Assembly (NCBI GenBank): GCA_028866335.1
Contig: JAGWIL010000110.1
Span: forward strand, 1 to 5,889
Direction of reading: 5' to 3'
Source of the DNA: Rhodospirillales bacterium
GTDB taxonomy: Bacteria; Pseudomonadota; Alphaproteobacteria; Acetobacterales; Acetobacteraceae
DNA: 5,889 nucleotides
Both the position numbers and the translations under genes were made by a program. The notes under the pieces were generated by a model. It worked only from the letters and a program-made list of their open reading frames with translations. It was not told the DNA's origin and did no database searches. Numbering within the stretch: the first letter of the stretch is position 1; the number at the start of each line of letters is the position of its first letter. Positions 1-5,889 of the stretch are shown here, piece after piece.

Positions 1-348
<348 letters not shown>

Positions 349-351
349 ATC

Positions 352-1425
352 ATGTCCTTTAACAGCTTCGGCCAGCTTTTCCGTGTAACCACCTGGGGCG
401 AAAGCCATGGGCCCGCCATTGGCGCGGTGGTGGATGGCTGCCCGCCTGGCATTGAACTTTCAGAAGCTGACATCCAGCCCTTTCTGGATAAACGCCGCCC
501 TGGCCAGTCGCGCTTCACCACACAACGCCAGGAACCAGACCAGGTGCGAGTGCTCTCCGGTGTGTATGAAGGTAAGACCACCGGCACGCCGATCTCGCTG
601 ATGATCGAGAACACCGACCAACGCTCCAAGGATTATGCGAATATCGCGGCGCGCTACCGGCCCGGCCATGCGGATGTGGCTTACGATATGAAATATGGCC
701 ATCGAGACCCGCGCGGCGGTGGCCGCTCCTCTGCCCGCGAAACCGCGATGCGCGTGGCCGCAGGTGCCATTGCCCGCAAGGTGCTGGGGCCGGAGGTGGT
801 CATCCGTGGTGCCATGGTGGCAATGGGCGCGCATGGGATTGATCGCGCGCGATGGGATTGGGCGCAGGTGGATGAAAACCCGTTCTTCTGCCCGGATGCT
901 GAGGCCGCCAAAAGCTGGGAAGCCGAGCTGGACGCCATTCGCAAGGCGGGTTCCTCTATCGGCGCGGTTTTGGAAGTGGTGGCCGAGGGCGTGAAGCCGG
1001 GGCTGGGCGCGCCGATTTATGGCAAGCTGGACGCCGATATAGCCGCCGCGCTGATGAGTATTAACGCGGTGAAGGCCGTGGAGATAGGCGACGGATTTGA
1101 CGCTGCCGCGCTGCGCGGGGAAGCGAACGCCGACGAGATGCGCATGAAGAATGGGAAGATCGAATTTCTTTCCAACCATGCGGGCGGGATTTTGGGTGGC
1201 ATCGCCACGGGCCAGCCGATTGTGGCAAGGTTTGCTGTAAAACCAACAAGTTCCATTCTAACGCCAAAGCTCTCTGTTAGCGCGGAGGGTGAAGAGGTGG
1301 AGGTGTTCACCAAGGGGCGGCATGATCCGTGTGTTGGCATTCGCGCCGTGCCGGTGGGCGAAGCCATGCTGGCTTGCGTGTTGGCGGACCATATGTTGCG
1401 CCACCGGGGGCAAACTGGGCGGTAA
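352..1425 (+). CDS. aroC: Chorismate synthase
   Basis: AroC converts 5-enolpyruvylshikimate-3-phosphate to chorismate, the last shared step toward aromatic amino acids, folate and quinones, and needs reduced FMN. The 357-residue product has normal family length. All three family signatures are visible: [18 protein letters not shown] at residues 16-33, [17 protein letters not shown] at 116-132, and [18 protein letters not shown] at 322-339. The N terminus [20 protein letters not shown] matches the usual alphaproteobacterial start, so ATG 352 is preferred. No good Shine-Dalgarno precedes it, and with the fabI stop 3 bases upstream, translation is probably coupled to fabI (inference). It looks intact with no missing key motif. 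No convincing intrinsic terminator is seen directly after its TAA stop. Confidence 0.97.
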   Translation: MSFNSFGQLFRVTTWGESHGPAIGAVVDGCPPGIELSEADIQPFLDKRRPGQSRFTTQRQEPDQVRVLSGVYEGKTTGTPISLMIENTDQRSKDYANIAARYRPGHADVAYDMKYGHRDPRGGGRSSARETAMRVAAGAIARKVLGPEVVIRGAMVAMGAHGIDRARWDWAQVDENPFFCPDAEAAKSWEAELDAIRKAGSSIGAVLEVVAEGVKPGLGAPIYGKLDADIAAALMSINAVKAVEIGDGFDAAALRGEANADEMRMKNGKIEFLSNHAGGILGGIATGQPIVARFAVKPTSSILTPKLSVSAEGEEVEVFTKGRHDPCVGIRAVPVGEAMLACVLADHMLRHRGQTGR

Positions 1426-1461
1426 AGAATTTAAATATCTGTTAACGGATGGCTTTTAAAA

Positions 1462-1478
1462 AAGGGGTATGACCCCTT
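1462..1478 (+). promoter_or_regulatory. Perfect 7-bp hairpin enclosing a start codon
   Basis: AAGGGGT (1462-1468) and ACCCCTT (1472-1478) are exact reverse complements flanking the ATG at 1469-1471. In the + strand RNA the start codon would form the 3-base loop and the only purine-rich, Shine-Dalgarno-like stretch (AAAGGGG, 1461-1467) would be in the stem, so folding could limit initiation. Read on the - strand, the same stem is followed by six T, like a weak intrinsic terminator, but no - strand gene ends here. The symmetry is directly visible; any role is inferred. Confidence 0.4.
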
Positions 1479-2422
1479 CCCCGCTTTCAGCCCTGCCACC
1501 GCCCGCCTTGCCAGCTGCCAATGGCACATCATGGCTGGTTATTGGCTCAATGCTCGCCGATCTGGCGTTTGAGACCGACAAACTTGGCCGGTTTACCGCC
1601 TTTGGGCCGGGCCGGGTGCTGGGGCGGCAGGCCAGCGAAATCCTGGGGTTGGAACTCGCCAGCCTGCTGAACGGCCCCTCAGCGGAAGAAGCCGCCCTTA
1701 GCGCCAGTGAATTCAGATCGATCATCGTCACCATCTGCGTGGAATGTGTGGCCTGGCATGGGCGTGTACGGCTGGATGGCCCGGCGAATGCGCCGCGGCT
1801 TTACCGGCTTTCTCTGGCGCCACGGCTTTCAGGCGGTGGCGTAGCTGGCATCTATGGGCTGTTATTCGATATGGAAGCGCCGGAGATGGTGCTGCCCGGC
1901 TTGGCTGACGGGGCGGGAATGGACATACAGCTTCGCCTTTCCTCTGTGCTGGATGTTGAAACCGGCTTCTGGACCAGCAAGACCTTCGGAGACGAAATTG
2001 CCCGCAGGCTGGACCGGCTGGATGTTGAAGAGCAGCCTGGCACCCTGCTCTATTTAGGCTTTTCTCGTGCCCAGGAAACACTCTGGCCCGCCGTGGCTAT
2101 GCGGCTGGCGGAGGAATTGCGGGATATTGTCCGCCCCACGGATTTATTGGGGCGGATTGACGGAACCACCATAGGGTTGTGGTGCGACAATATGGACCAT
2201 TTGACGGGCGGAGAGCGCGCCGCGAAATTTTGCACAACTTTGCCAGCTTTGCTGCCTGAGACAACGCTGATTACGGTGGGCGTTTCGCCACGATGGCCGG
2301 GAAGCGGGGAGGATGCCAGCACCGTAATGGAACATGCGGCGGTAACGCTGCGGCTGGCGGATTTTGCGAGCGCCGGTAAAGCCGGGCCAATGAGCGCCTG
2401 GAGGGTTTGGCAAACCGATTGA
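1469..2422 (+). CDS. PAS domain plus degenerate GGDEF-like domain protein
   Basis: This is a 317-residue, probably cytoplasmic protein with no signal peptide or membrane segment. After a Pro/Ala-rich N terminus, residues about 27-137 resemble a PAS sensory domain (LADLAFETDKLGRFTAFGPG, then a VLG-x4-EILG turn). Residues about 160-310 follow the GGDEF diguanylate-cyclase layout: DVETGFW in place of D-x-LTGL-x-N, a hydrophobic strand TLLYLGF, the helix AMRLAEELRDIVRPTD, then LGRIDGTTIGLW. The GGDEF signature is replaced by DGTTI (residues 231-235), and the metal-binding Asp after the first strand is not evident, so cyclase activity is unlikely; a sensory or nucleotide-binding role is inference. 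ATG 1469 is the first in-frame start after a TAA at 1457-1459, but its GGGG ribosome-site-like run is too close and lies in a hairpin. M28 (base 1550) is the alternative start. The gene follows aroC in the same direction. Confidence 0.75.
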   Translation: MTPSPLSALPPPALPAANGTSWLVIGSMLADLAFETDKLGRFTAFGPGRVLGRQASEILGLELASLLNGPSAEEAALSASEFRSIIVTICVECVAWHGRVRLDGPANAPRLYRLSLAPRLSGGGVAGIYGLLFDMEAPEMVLPGLADGAGMDIQLRLSSVLDVETGFWTSKTFGDEIARRLDRLDVEEQPGTLLYLGFSRAQETLWPAVAMRLAEELRDIVRPTDLLGRIDGTTIGLWCDNMDHLTGGERAAKFCTTLPALLPETTLITVGVSPRWPGSGEDASTVMEHAAVTLRLADFASAGKAGPMSAWRVWQTD

Positions 2423-2425
2423 GGC

Positions 2426-2492
2426 GGAGACTTAACGCATGGCCGGATGCGCCTTGGTGGGTTGCCTGATCAGCCTAGGAGCGCGATGTTAG
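2426..2492 (+). other. Possible 17-residue leader peptide or tiny ORF with ribosome binding site
   Basis: In the 94-base gap between the PAS protein and the small exported protein, GGAG at 2426-2429 sits 9 bases before an ATG at 2439. This opens a 17-codon frame ending at TAG (2490-2492). The predicted peptide MAGCALVGCLISLGARC is hydrophobic with three Cys. Spacing is good, but frames this short arise often by chance and the family is not recognised. It could be a leader peptide or nothing. The gap also holds a weak 5-bp stem (CGCAT 2436-2440 with ATGCG 2447-2451) without a T run. Confidence 0.2.
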
Positions 2493-2504
2493 GAAGACTA
2501 CTCC

Positions 2505-2508
2505 GGAG
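2505..2508 (+). promoter_or_regulatory. Ribosome binding site deciding a TTG start
   Basis: GGAG lies 8 bases before TTG 2517-2519. No in-frame ATG gives the signal peptide, and the nearby ATG at 2486 is in another frame. The site therefore supports the rare TTG as the real start of the small exported protein. Confidence 0.6.
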
Positions 2509-2516
2509 CTATAATT

Positions 2517-2822
2517 TTGAAACTTCTATCCACTGCTATTCTCGTAGGTCTGGCCGCCTCACCTGCTCTGGCCCGCCAAGACCCCACACCGCCGCCATCA
2601 GGCGAGGTGATACATTTGTTTGGGCCAAATTCAGTCGCATCGCAGATTTTGCCAGGAACGCCGCCCAGCACGCCAGGCAGCGCCTCTACTTCCGGTGAAA
2701 CAACCAGCGCACAGCCGGCGGTCGAACCCACATTTGGCGATATTTTTCACCAGATGTTCGTGACCGGCGACCCGAACAAGAATGCGCCCCAATTTCCGCA
2801 GGGGCGCAGCGGCGCGTTCTGA
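2517..2822 (+). CDS. Small exported protein of unknown function
   Basis: The 101-residue product begins at TTG with a typical signal peptide: Lys at position 2, a hydrophobic core LLSTAILVGLAAS, and a likely cleavage after ALA at residue 19. The mature part is about 82 residues, has no Cys, and starts Pro-rich (QDPTPPPSGE). A Ser/Thr/Gly/Pro/Ala-rich, probably disordered middle (about 45-68) follows, then a more conserved-looking tail PTFGDIFHQMFVTGDPNKNA near residues 71-90 that ends in GAF. No lipobox, membrane anchor or known motif is visible, so a soluble periplasmic or secreted location is inferred. I do not recognise the family. It stands alone on the + strand after the PAS/GGDEF-like gene (94-base gap) and converges on the EF-hand gene across a stem-loop. 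Confidence 0.7.
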   Translation: MKLLSTAILVGLAASPALARQDPTPPPSGEVIHLFGPNSVASQILPGTPPSTPGSASTSGETTSAQPAVEPTFGDIFHQMFVTGDPNKNAPQFPQGRSGAF

Positions 2823-2836
2823 AGTTTATACGAGTT

Positions 2837-2857
2837 GGGCCGGAACGTTGCCGGCCC
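2837..2857. terminator. Stem-loop between convergent genes, possible bidirectional terminator
   Basis: GGGCCGG (2837-2843) and CCGGCCC (2851-2857) pair perfectly around a 7-base loop. The element sits in the 45-base gap between two genes that converge, which is where a shared terminator would lie. No T run follows on either strand, so it is not a canonical intrinsic terminator. It could act as a transcript-end stabiliser or assist factor-dependent termination (inference). Confidence 0.5.
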
Positions 2858-2867
2858 GATCGGTTGC

Positions 2868-3299
2868 TCAGGAATCTTTGGCGCGCAAAGCGGTGGCCTG
2901 GGCTTCTAGGTGCTTAGCTATATCGTCCATCCGCCAGGCCTGGATATCGTAAAACGTGACATAGCCGTGTTTATCGGTATCGATCTGGCTGAAATGATCG
3001 ACCACCGGTTTTAAATTCGCTGCCTTTGCCTGCGCGAGCGTGAGGTGCCCGTCATGGCTGGTATTGGCAGCGTAGAACTTCAGCATCACCTGCTCAGGGT
3101 CCATCATATGGCGGCCCTTGCCGCCATGGCCAGGAGGGCACATCATTGAACCACCCATTGGCCCACCCAACGGGCCGGGGCCCATGCCGCCCATTCCTGC
3201 GGGCGGAGGTGCAGGCGGGTTAGCGGTATTCGTGGCCATTTGGGCGAAGGCAAGCCCCGGCGCCAGGGCAATAAGAGACGCAAACACAATACGGCGCAT
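2868..3299 (-). CDS. Exported EF-hand protein with Met/Gly/His-rich segment
   Basis: The 143-residue protein starts with a clear signal peptide (MRR, hydrophobic core, cleavage after AFA at residue 19), so it is probably periplasmic. A Pro/Ala linker leads into a Met/Gly-rich stretch (about 36-66: MGGMGPGPLGG, then MM-C-PPGHGG and HMM) that could bind a soft metal such as copper; this is inference. Two EF-hand loops follow: NTSHDGHLTLAQ (79-90) and DTDKHGYVTFYD (107-118). Each has Gly at loop position 6 and a hydrophobic residue at position 8. Loop 1 starts with Asn and ends with Gln, and loop 2 ends with Asp, so calcium affinity may be low. The C terminus is a charged helix. Start ATG 3299 has GGAG 8 bases upstream. 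It lies downstream of rpsD on the same strand but beyond a strong terminator, so it likely has its own promoter. Confidence 0.82.
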   Translation of the reverse strand: MRRIVFASLIALAPGLAFAQMATNTANPPAPPPAGMGGMGPGPLGGPMGGSMMCPPGHGGKGRHMMDPEQVMLKFYAANTSHDGHLTLAQAKAANLKPVVDHFSQIDTDKHGYVTFYDIQAWRMDDIAKHLEAQATALRAKDS

Positions 3300-3307
3300 A
3301 TGAATAA

Positions 3308-3335
3308 CTCCAATCAGCTTATCAGGCCTGATTGG
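3308..3335 (-). promoter_or_regulatory. Inverted repeat overlapping the ribosome binding site of the EF-hand gene
   Basis: On the - strand, CCAATCAG (3335-3328) and CTGATTGG (3317-3310) form a perfect 8-bp inverted repeat with a 10-base loop. The final GG of the second arm is part of the GGAG ribosome binding site (3311-3308), which lies 8 bases before the ATG. An overlapping perfect 12-base palindrome, ATCAGGCCTGAT (3321-3332), offers a competing pairing. It could be an RNA hairpin that hides the ribosome site or a protein operator. Function is inferred from position only. Confidence 0.4.
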
Positions 3336-3380
3336 TAGCCGCGTGTTGTAACGCCAGCGTCTCTGCCATGTGACAAAATA

Positions 3381-3408
3381 AAAAACGGCGCCCGAAGACG
3401 CCGTTTTT
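3381..3408 (-). terminator. Intrinsic terminator of rpsD with UUCG tetraloop
   Basis: Read on the - strand, AAAAACGGCGTC pairs with GGCGCCGTTTTT around a TTCG loop closed by C-G, the very stable cUUCGg tetraloop; one U-G wobble lies next to the closing pair. A T-rich run follows. It begins 22 bases after the rpsD stop and separates rpsD from the EF-hand gene. The A-rich 5' arm makes it a possible bidirectional terminator, but no + strand gene reads into it. Confidence 0.9.
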
Positions 3409-3430
3409 GAATGTTCCAGATAACTGGAAA

Positions 3431-4045
3431 TTAGCGGGAGTAGAACTCGACCACGAGATGCGGTTCCATCTGCACGGGGAATGGCACATCCGCCAGTTTG
3501 GGCGCGCGCACGAAGCGGCCCTTCATGGCGCGGTGGTCGGTTTCGATATATTCCGGCACATCGCGTTCGCCACTCTGCGCGGCATCCAGCACCACGGCCA
3601 GCTGCTTGGACTTCTCGCGGACCTCGATGATGTCATCATCCTTCACCTGGAAGGACGGGATGTTGACCTTCTGGCCGTTCACGGTCACGTGGCCGTGGGA
3701 GACGAACTGGCGGGATGCGAACGGGGTGATCGCGAATTTCATGCGGTAGACAACCGCATCCAGGCGGCGTTCCAGAAGCTCGATCAGGTTCTCAGAAGTG
3801 TCACCCTTACGGCGCACAGCCTCTTCGTAATATTTGTAGAAAGCCTTTTCGGAGATGTTACCGTAGTAACCCTTCAGCTTCTGCTTCGCCATAAGCTGCA
3901 CGCCGAAATCGGTCGGCTTCTTGCGGCGCTGGCCATGCTGGCCGGGGCCGTATTCGCGCTTGTTAACAGGCGATTTGGCGCGGCCCCACAGGTTAACACC
4001 CAGGCGGCGGTTGATTTTATACTTGCTCTCACTGCGCTTGGTCAC
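3431..4045 (-). CDS. rpsD: Small-subunit ribosomal protein S4 (uS4)
   Basis: S4 is a primary 16S rRNA-binding protein that nucleates 30S assembly and helps maintain decoding accuracy. The 204-residue product has the usual alphaproteobacterial length. The N-terminal part carries KYKINRRLG, then [17 protein letters not shown] (25-41) and [10 protein letters not shown] (53-62). The S4 RNA-binding domain runs from about 93 ([13 protein letters not shown], then [20 protein letters not shown]) to about 155. No Cys is present, so this is the zinc-free form. The frame is open to an ATG at 4135, but family alignment places the start at GTG 4045-4043 (protein [10 protein letters not shown]...), with AAAGG 10 bases upstream; the extra 30 residues look like leader. 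The gene stands alone, ends at a strong terminator, and follows the Hint exoprotein gene on the same strand after 113 bases. Confidence 0.97.
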   Translation of the reverse strand: MTKRSESKYKINRRLGVNLWGRAKSPVNKREYGPGQHGQRRKKPTDFGVQLMAKQKLKGYYGNISEKAFYKYYEEAVRRKGDTSENLIELLERRLDAVVYRMKFAITPFASRQFVSHGHVTVNGQKVNIPSFQVKDDDIIEVREKSKQLAVVLDAAQSGERDVPEYIETDHRAMKGRFVRAPKLADVPFPVQMEPHLVVEFYSR

Positions 4046-4158
4046 GGCGCTGGTACCTTTCTTGTTAAATCCGCCAGTAGTCTCTTTTCCGTTTTCACGG
4101 CAAAGAGCGGGCGCGGGCGACCACCGCCCGTCCACGTTCCCGGCAACGAAGCGCGGCT
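4046..4158 (-). promoter_or_regulatory. rpsD upstream region with ribosome binding site
   Basis: This 113-base gap must hold the rpsD leader and, if rpsD is transcribed independently, its promoter. AAAGG (4060-4056) is the likely ribosome binding site for the GTG start. A 6-bp stem (CGGGCG 4114-4119 with CGCCCG 4125-4130, 5-base loop) lies after the exoprotein stop but has no T run. TTGCCG (4103-4098, - strand) resembles a -35 box, but no convincing -10 follows at 17-18 bases. The promoter is therefore not located with confidence. Confidence 0.4.
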
Positions 4159-5889
4159 CTAACGGGTTGCGGGCGGAGCGTCAATGGTTGCGGGGCGCTG
4201 CCAGCTTTGCGGCAACGCGGCGACAGGCAGCTTGATCTGCCGCCGGGCGCGGCGAAGGCCGATTTCCGCCTGACGGCCCATCCAGATGCCTGCATCGCCC
4301 GCCGCGCGGGGCAGCCAGCCCTGCCCCAGAATCAGCCCGCGCATCTCGCCAAGGCACAAGCCGAGCTCTCGCCGGTCCTCCGATTCAGGGTCGGTGTCAG
4401 CGGGGGAAACAGCGGGGCATAGCAGGGTGAGGCCGTGAACGGGTTCGGCAAAGCTGAAGGAGGCATAACGCCAGCCTGCCTGGCGGGTGAAACGAGGTAG
4501 AGAATCCATTCCGCCGCTCACCGCCCGCAAGCGGGGCGTGTAGCCGGGCGTGAAGCCCGCGTTCAGCGCCAGCACGTGCAGGCTGCGCCGTACCGCCGCC
4601 AGCCGCGCGCCGCTGGTGACATTCGGGGCAAAAGGCCGCCGCGCCGGGCTGCGCCGCCCAAGCTCGTGATAAAGCTGCCCGCGATTGGCGTTGCAGAAAT
4701 AGGATTCACATTCCAACCCCTCGGCCAGCATGATGTCGTGCCGGTCAAGCTCCAGATGATAATAGGTCATCGCCGGAGAGGTTTCGTCACGCAGAATGGT
4801 GGCACCATTTACGAGATGGGCAACCGGGATGAGCACCCCTTGCGTGTAGATGCAATGCAGGGGCGAAAGGCGCAGCGTTTTGAACGGTTTGCCGGGGCCG
4901 AACGCGCCGGGCAGGATGATAACCGGCCTGGCGGATTTGGCCGAACGGGGGCCGAGATCCAGCGTGCGCCAGCCAACCCAGCGCACCGGGCGGCGTTCAC
5001 CGGCGGCATTGATGATGGGGTCCCCAGGGCGGATGGTTTCCACCGGCCGGTAGCCCTGCGGCGTGAGGATGCTGGTGCCACGCGCGTAACAGGGCAGCTC
5101 GCCGCCCAAGGTAATGAGCGCGCCGCCACTGCCATCCGTAGTGATGGCAAGGCTGGGAAGCGAGGTGCCGCTGGTGGCAACCGCGAAGGTTTGCGGGATG
5201 CTCCCTTGGTTGAGGATCTCGATGGTGTTGCCTGCAATGCTGACGAGGCTGGGGGCGATGCCAACCAGATCCACCGCATCGAAGCTCGACATACCGGCGA
5301 TGCCCGGTAGGCCCGTGGCTGCGTCGTCCACCACCAGAAGGGCGGAGGTGCCAGTGAAGCTAACCGGCGCGCCGGAGAGATCGGTGCTGGAAAGCTCCAG
5401 CGTCGCGCCGGTGGCGATTTCCAGCGGGCCGGCACCGGTGAAACTGCCGCCTGCCATGAGCAGCTTGCCGCCTTGGGCCAAAATTATGCCGGCGCCAAGC
5501 AATGTGGCGGCATTGATGACACCATCGCCCGCAAGCGTGCCGGTGACATCCAGCAAGGTTGCGGAAAGCTCCCCCCCGGCGAGGCTGGCATTGCTGAATG
5601 TGGCAGCCCCTGTGGCAGCAAGCCGCCCGTCGATGGTAAGGACGCCGCCGGTTTGCGTGAATGTTCCGGCGGTGAGCCGCGCATCCGTGCCGATGAAGCC
5701 CTGCCCGGCCAGGAACGATGCAGCACCGGTGATATTGAGCTGGGCCTCGCCGCCCAGAGTGAGGCCGCCAGCGCCGGTATAACTGGCCGCGGCAATATCC
5801 GCGAAGCCGGTTATACCCATGGTGCCGCTATTATTTACGCCGCCGAGATTGCCCGAAGCGGCGCCGTAAGACTGGAACGTGCCGAATGT
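4159..5889 (-). CDS. Large beta-repeat exoprotein with Hint domain, C-terminal 576 residues
   Basis: The - strand frame is open through the right edge of the window, so the N terminus is missing and the ATG at 5820 is internal (residue numbers below count from it). Residues 1 to about 243 are Gly/Ala/Thr/Leu-rich short beta-strand repeats (for example [19 protein letters not shown]), typical of beta-helical adhesin or autotransporter-like passengers. At 244 begins a Hint_2-type domain, [18 protein letters not shown], with N-terminal Cys (5091-5089), [10 protein letters not shown] with its conserved His322, [13 protein letters not shown], and [22 protein letters not shown]. It ends near 380. 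Hint domains are self-cleaving modules related to inteins, and here may process the exoprotein (inference). A further 170-residue tail follows (DRRELGL near 483, Arg-rich near 523-527). Export is likely, but the signal is outside the window. It ends with TAG, 113 bases before rpsD. Confidence 0.85.
   Translation of the reverse strand, partial: TFGTFQSYGAASGNLGGVNNSGTMGITGFADIAAASYTGAGGLTLGGEAQLNITGAASFLAGQGFIGTDARLTAGTFTQTGGVLTIDGRLAATGAATFSNASLAGGELSATLLDVTGTLAGDGVINAATLLGAGIILAQGGKLLMAGGSFTGAGPLEIATGATLELSSTDLSGAPVSFTGTSALLVVDDAATGLPGIAGMSSFDAVDLVGIAPSLVSIAGNTIEILNQGSIPQTFAVATSGTSLPSLAITTDGSGGALITLGGELPCYARGTSILTPQGYRPVETIRPGDPIINAAGERRPVRWVGWRTLDLGPRSAKSARPVIILPGAFGPGKPFKTLRLSPLHCIYTQGVLIPVAHLVNGATILRDETSPAMTYYHLELDRHDIMLAEGLECESYFCNANRGQLYHELGRRSPARRPFAPNVTSGARLAAVRRSLHVLALNAGFTPGYTPRLRAVSGGMDSLPRFTRQAGWRYASFSFAEPVHGLTLLCPAVSPADTDPESEDRRELGLCLGEMRGLILGQGWLPRAAGDAGIWMGRQAEIGLRRARRQIKLPVAALPQSWQRPATIDAPPATR

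Noticed and set aside
842..853. 12-base palindrome ATCGCGCGCGAT
   Set aside because: It lies within conserved aroC coding sequence and is explained by Arg/Ala codons in GC-rich DNA.
460..1179. 239-codon open frame on the - strand inside aroC
   Set aside because: It is antisense to an intact, strongly conserved aroC; its translation is rich in Arg, His and Ala with no recognisable motif, as expected from GC-rich codon bias.
2510..2515. Perfect TATAAT match just before the TTG start of the small exported protein
   Set aside because: Transcription from it would begin inside the signal-peptide codons, and no -35-like hexamer is found 16-18 bases upstream; probably chance.
3407..4162. 251-codon open frame on the + strand across rpsD
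   Set aside because: It lies opposite the conserved S4 gene and runs through its terminator; the product resembles no protein and has no ribosome site of note.
4576..5782. Two long + strand open frames (222 and 244 codons) opposite the Hint exoprotein
   Set aside because: They are low-complexity mirror products of the repeat-rich, GC-rich coding strand, while the - strand frame has a recognisable Hint domain and stays open to the window edge.
5818..5820. ATG as the start of the Hint exoprotein
   Set aside because: The same frame continues without a stop through all 23 upstream codons to the window edge with the same repeat-like composition ([12 protein letters not shown]), and no signal peptide follows this ATG.

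Overview
The window reads as chromosomal DNA of a GC-rich alphaproteobacterium, most likely a member of the Acetobacteraceae (an Acidocella/Acidiphilium-like acidophile is a guess). The evidence is alphaproteobacterial-type FabI, AroC and cysteine-free S4 proteins, the fabI-aroC adjacency, and a large exoprotein with a Hint_2-type domain of the sort common in acetic-acid-bacteria relatives. There is no sign of an insertion sequence, phage, CRISPR array, tRNA or rRNA.

Layout. On the + strand, bases 1-348 are the C-terminal part of enoyl-ACP reductase (fabI). It is followed after 3 bases by a complete chorismate synthase (aroC, 352-1425). After a short AT-rich gap comes a 317-residue protein (1469-2422) that looks like a PAS domain followed by a GGDEF-like domain that has lost its signature. 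A small signal-peptide-bearing protein of unknown function (2517-2822) starts at a TTG codon. A GC-rich stem-loop (2837-2857) then separates the converging transcripts.

On the - strand, reading from the right edge, there is the C-terminal 576 residues of a large beta-strand-repeat exoprotein with a Hint domain and a C-terminal extension (4159-5889, N terminus outside the window). Next is ribosomal protein S4 (rpsD, 3431-4045, GTG start), which ends at a strong C(UUCG)G-loop intrinsic terminator. Last is a small exported EF-hand protein with a Met/Gly/His-rich segment (2868-3299), preceded by an inverted repeat that overlaps its ribosome binding site.

How they work together: fabI and aroC form a housekeeping pair (fatty-acid elongation and the last common step of aromatic synthesis) and are probably cotranscribed. 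rpsD is a stand-alone ribosomal gene. The PAS/GGDEF-like protein, the two small exported proteins and the Hint exoprotein are lineage-type accessory or envelope genes with no demonstrable pathway link. I see no clearly new multi-gene system. The items most worth a second look are the signature-less GGDEF protein with its start codon inside a perfect hairpin, the Hint exoprotein with its long C-terminal tail, and the Met/His-rich EF-hand protein with its structured leader.
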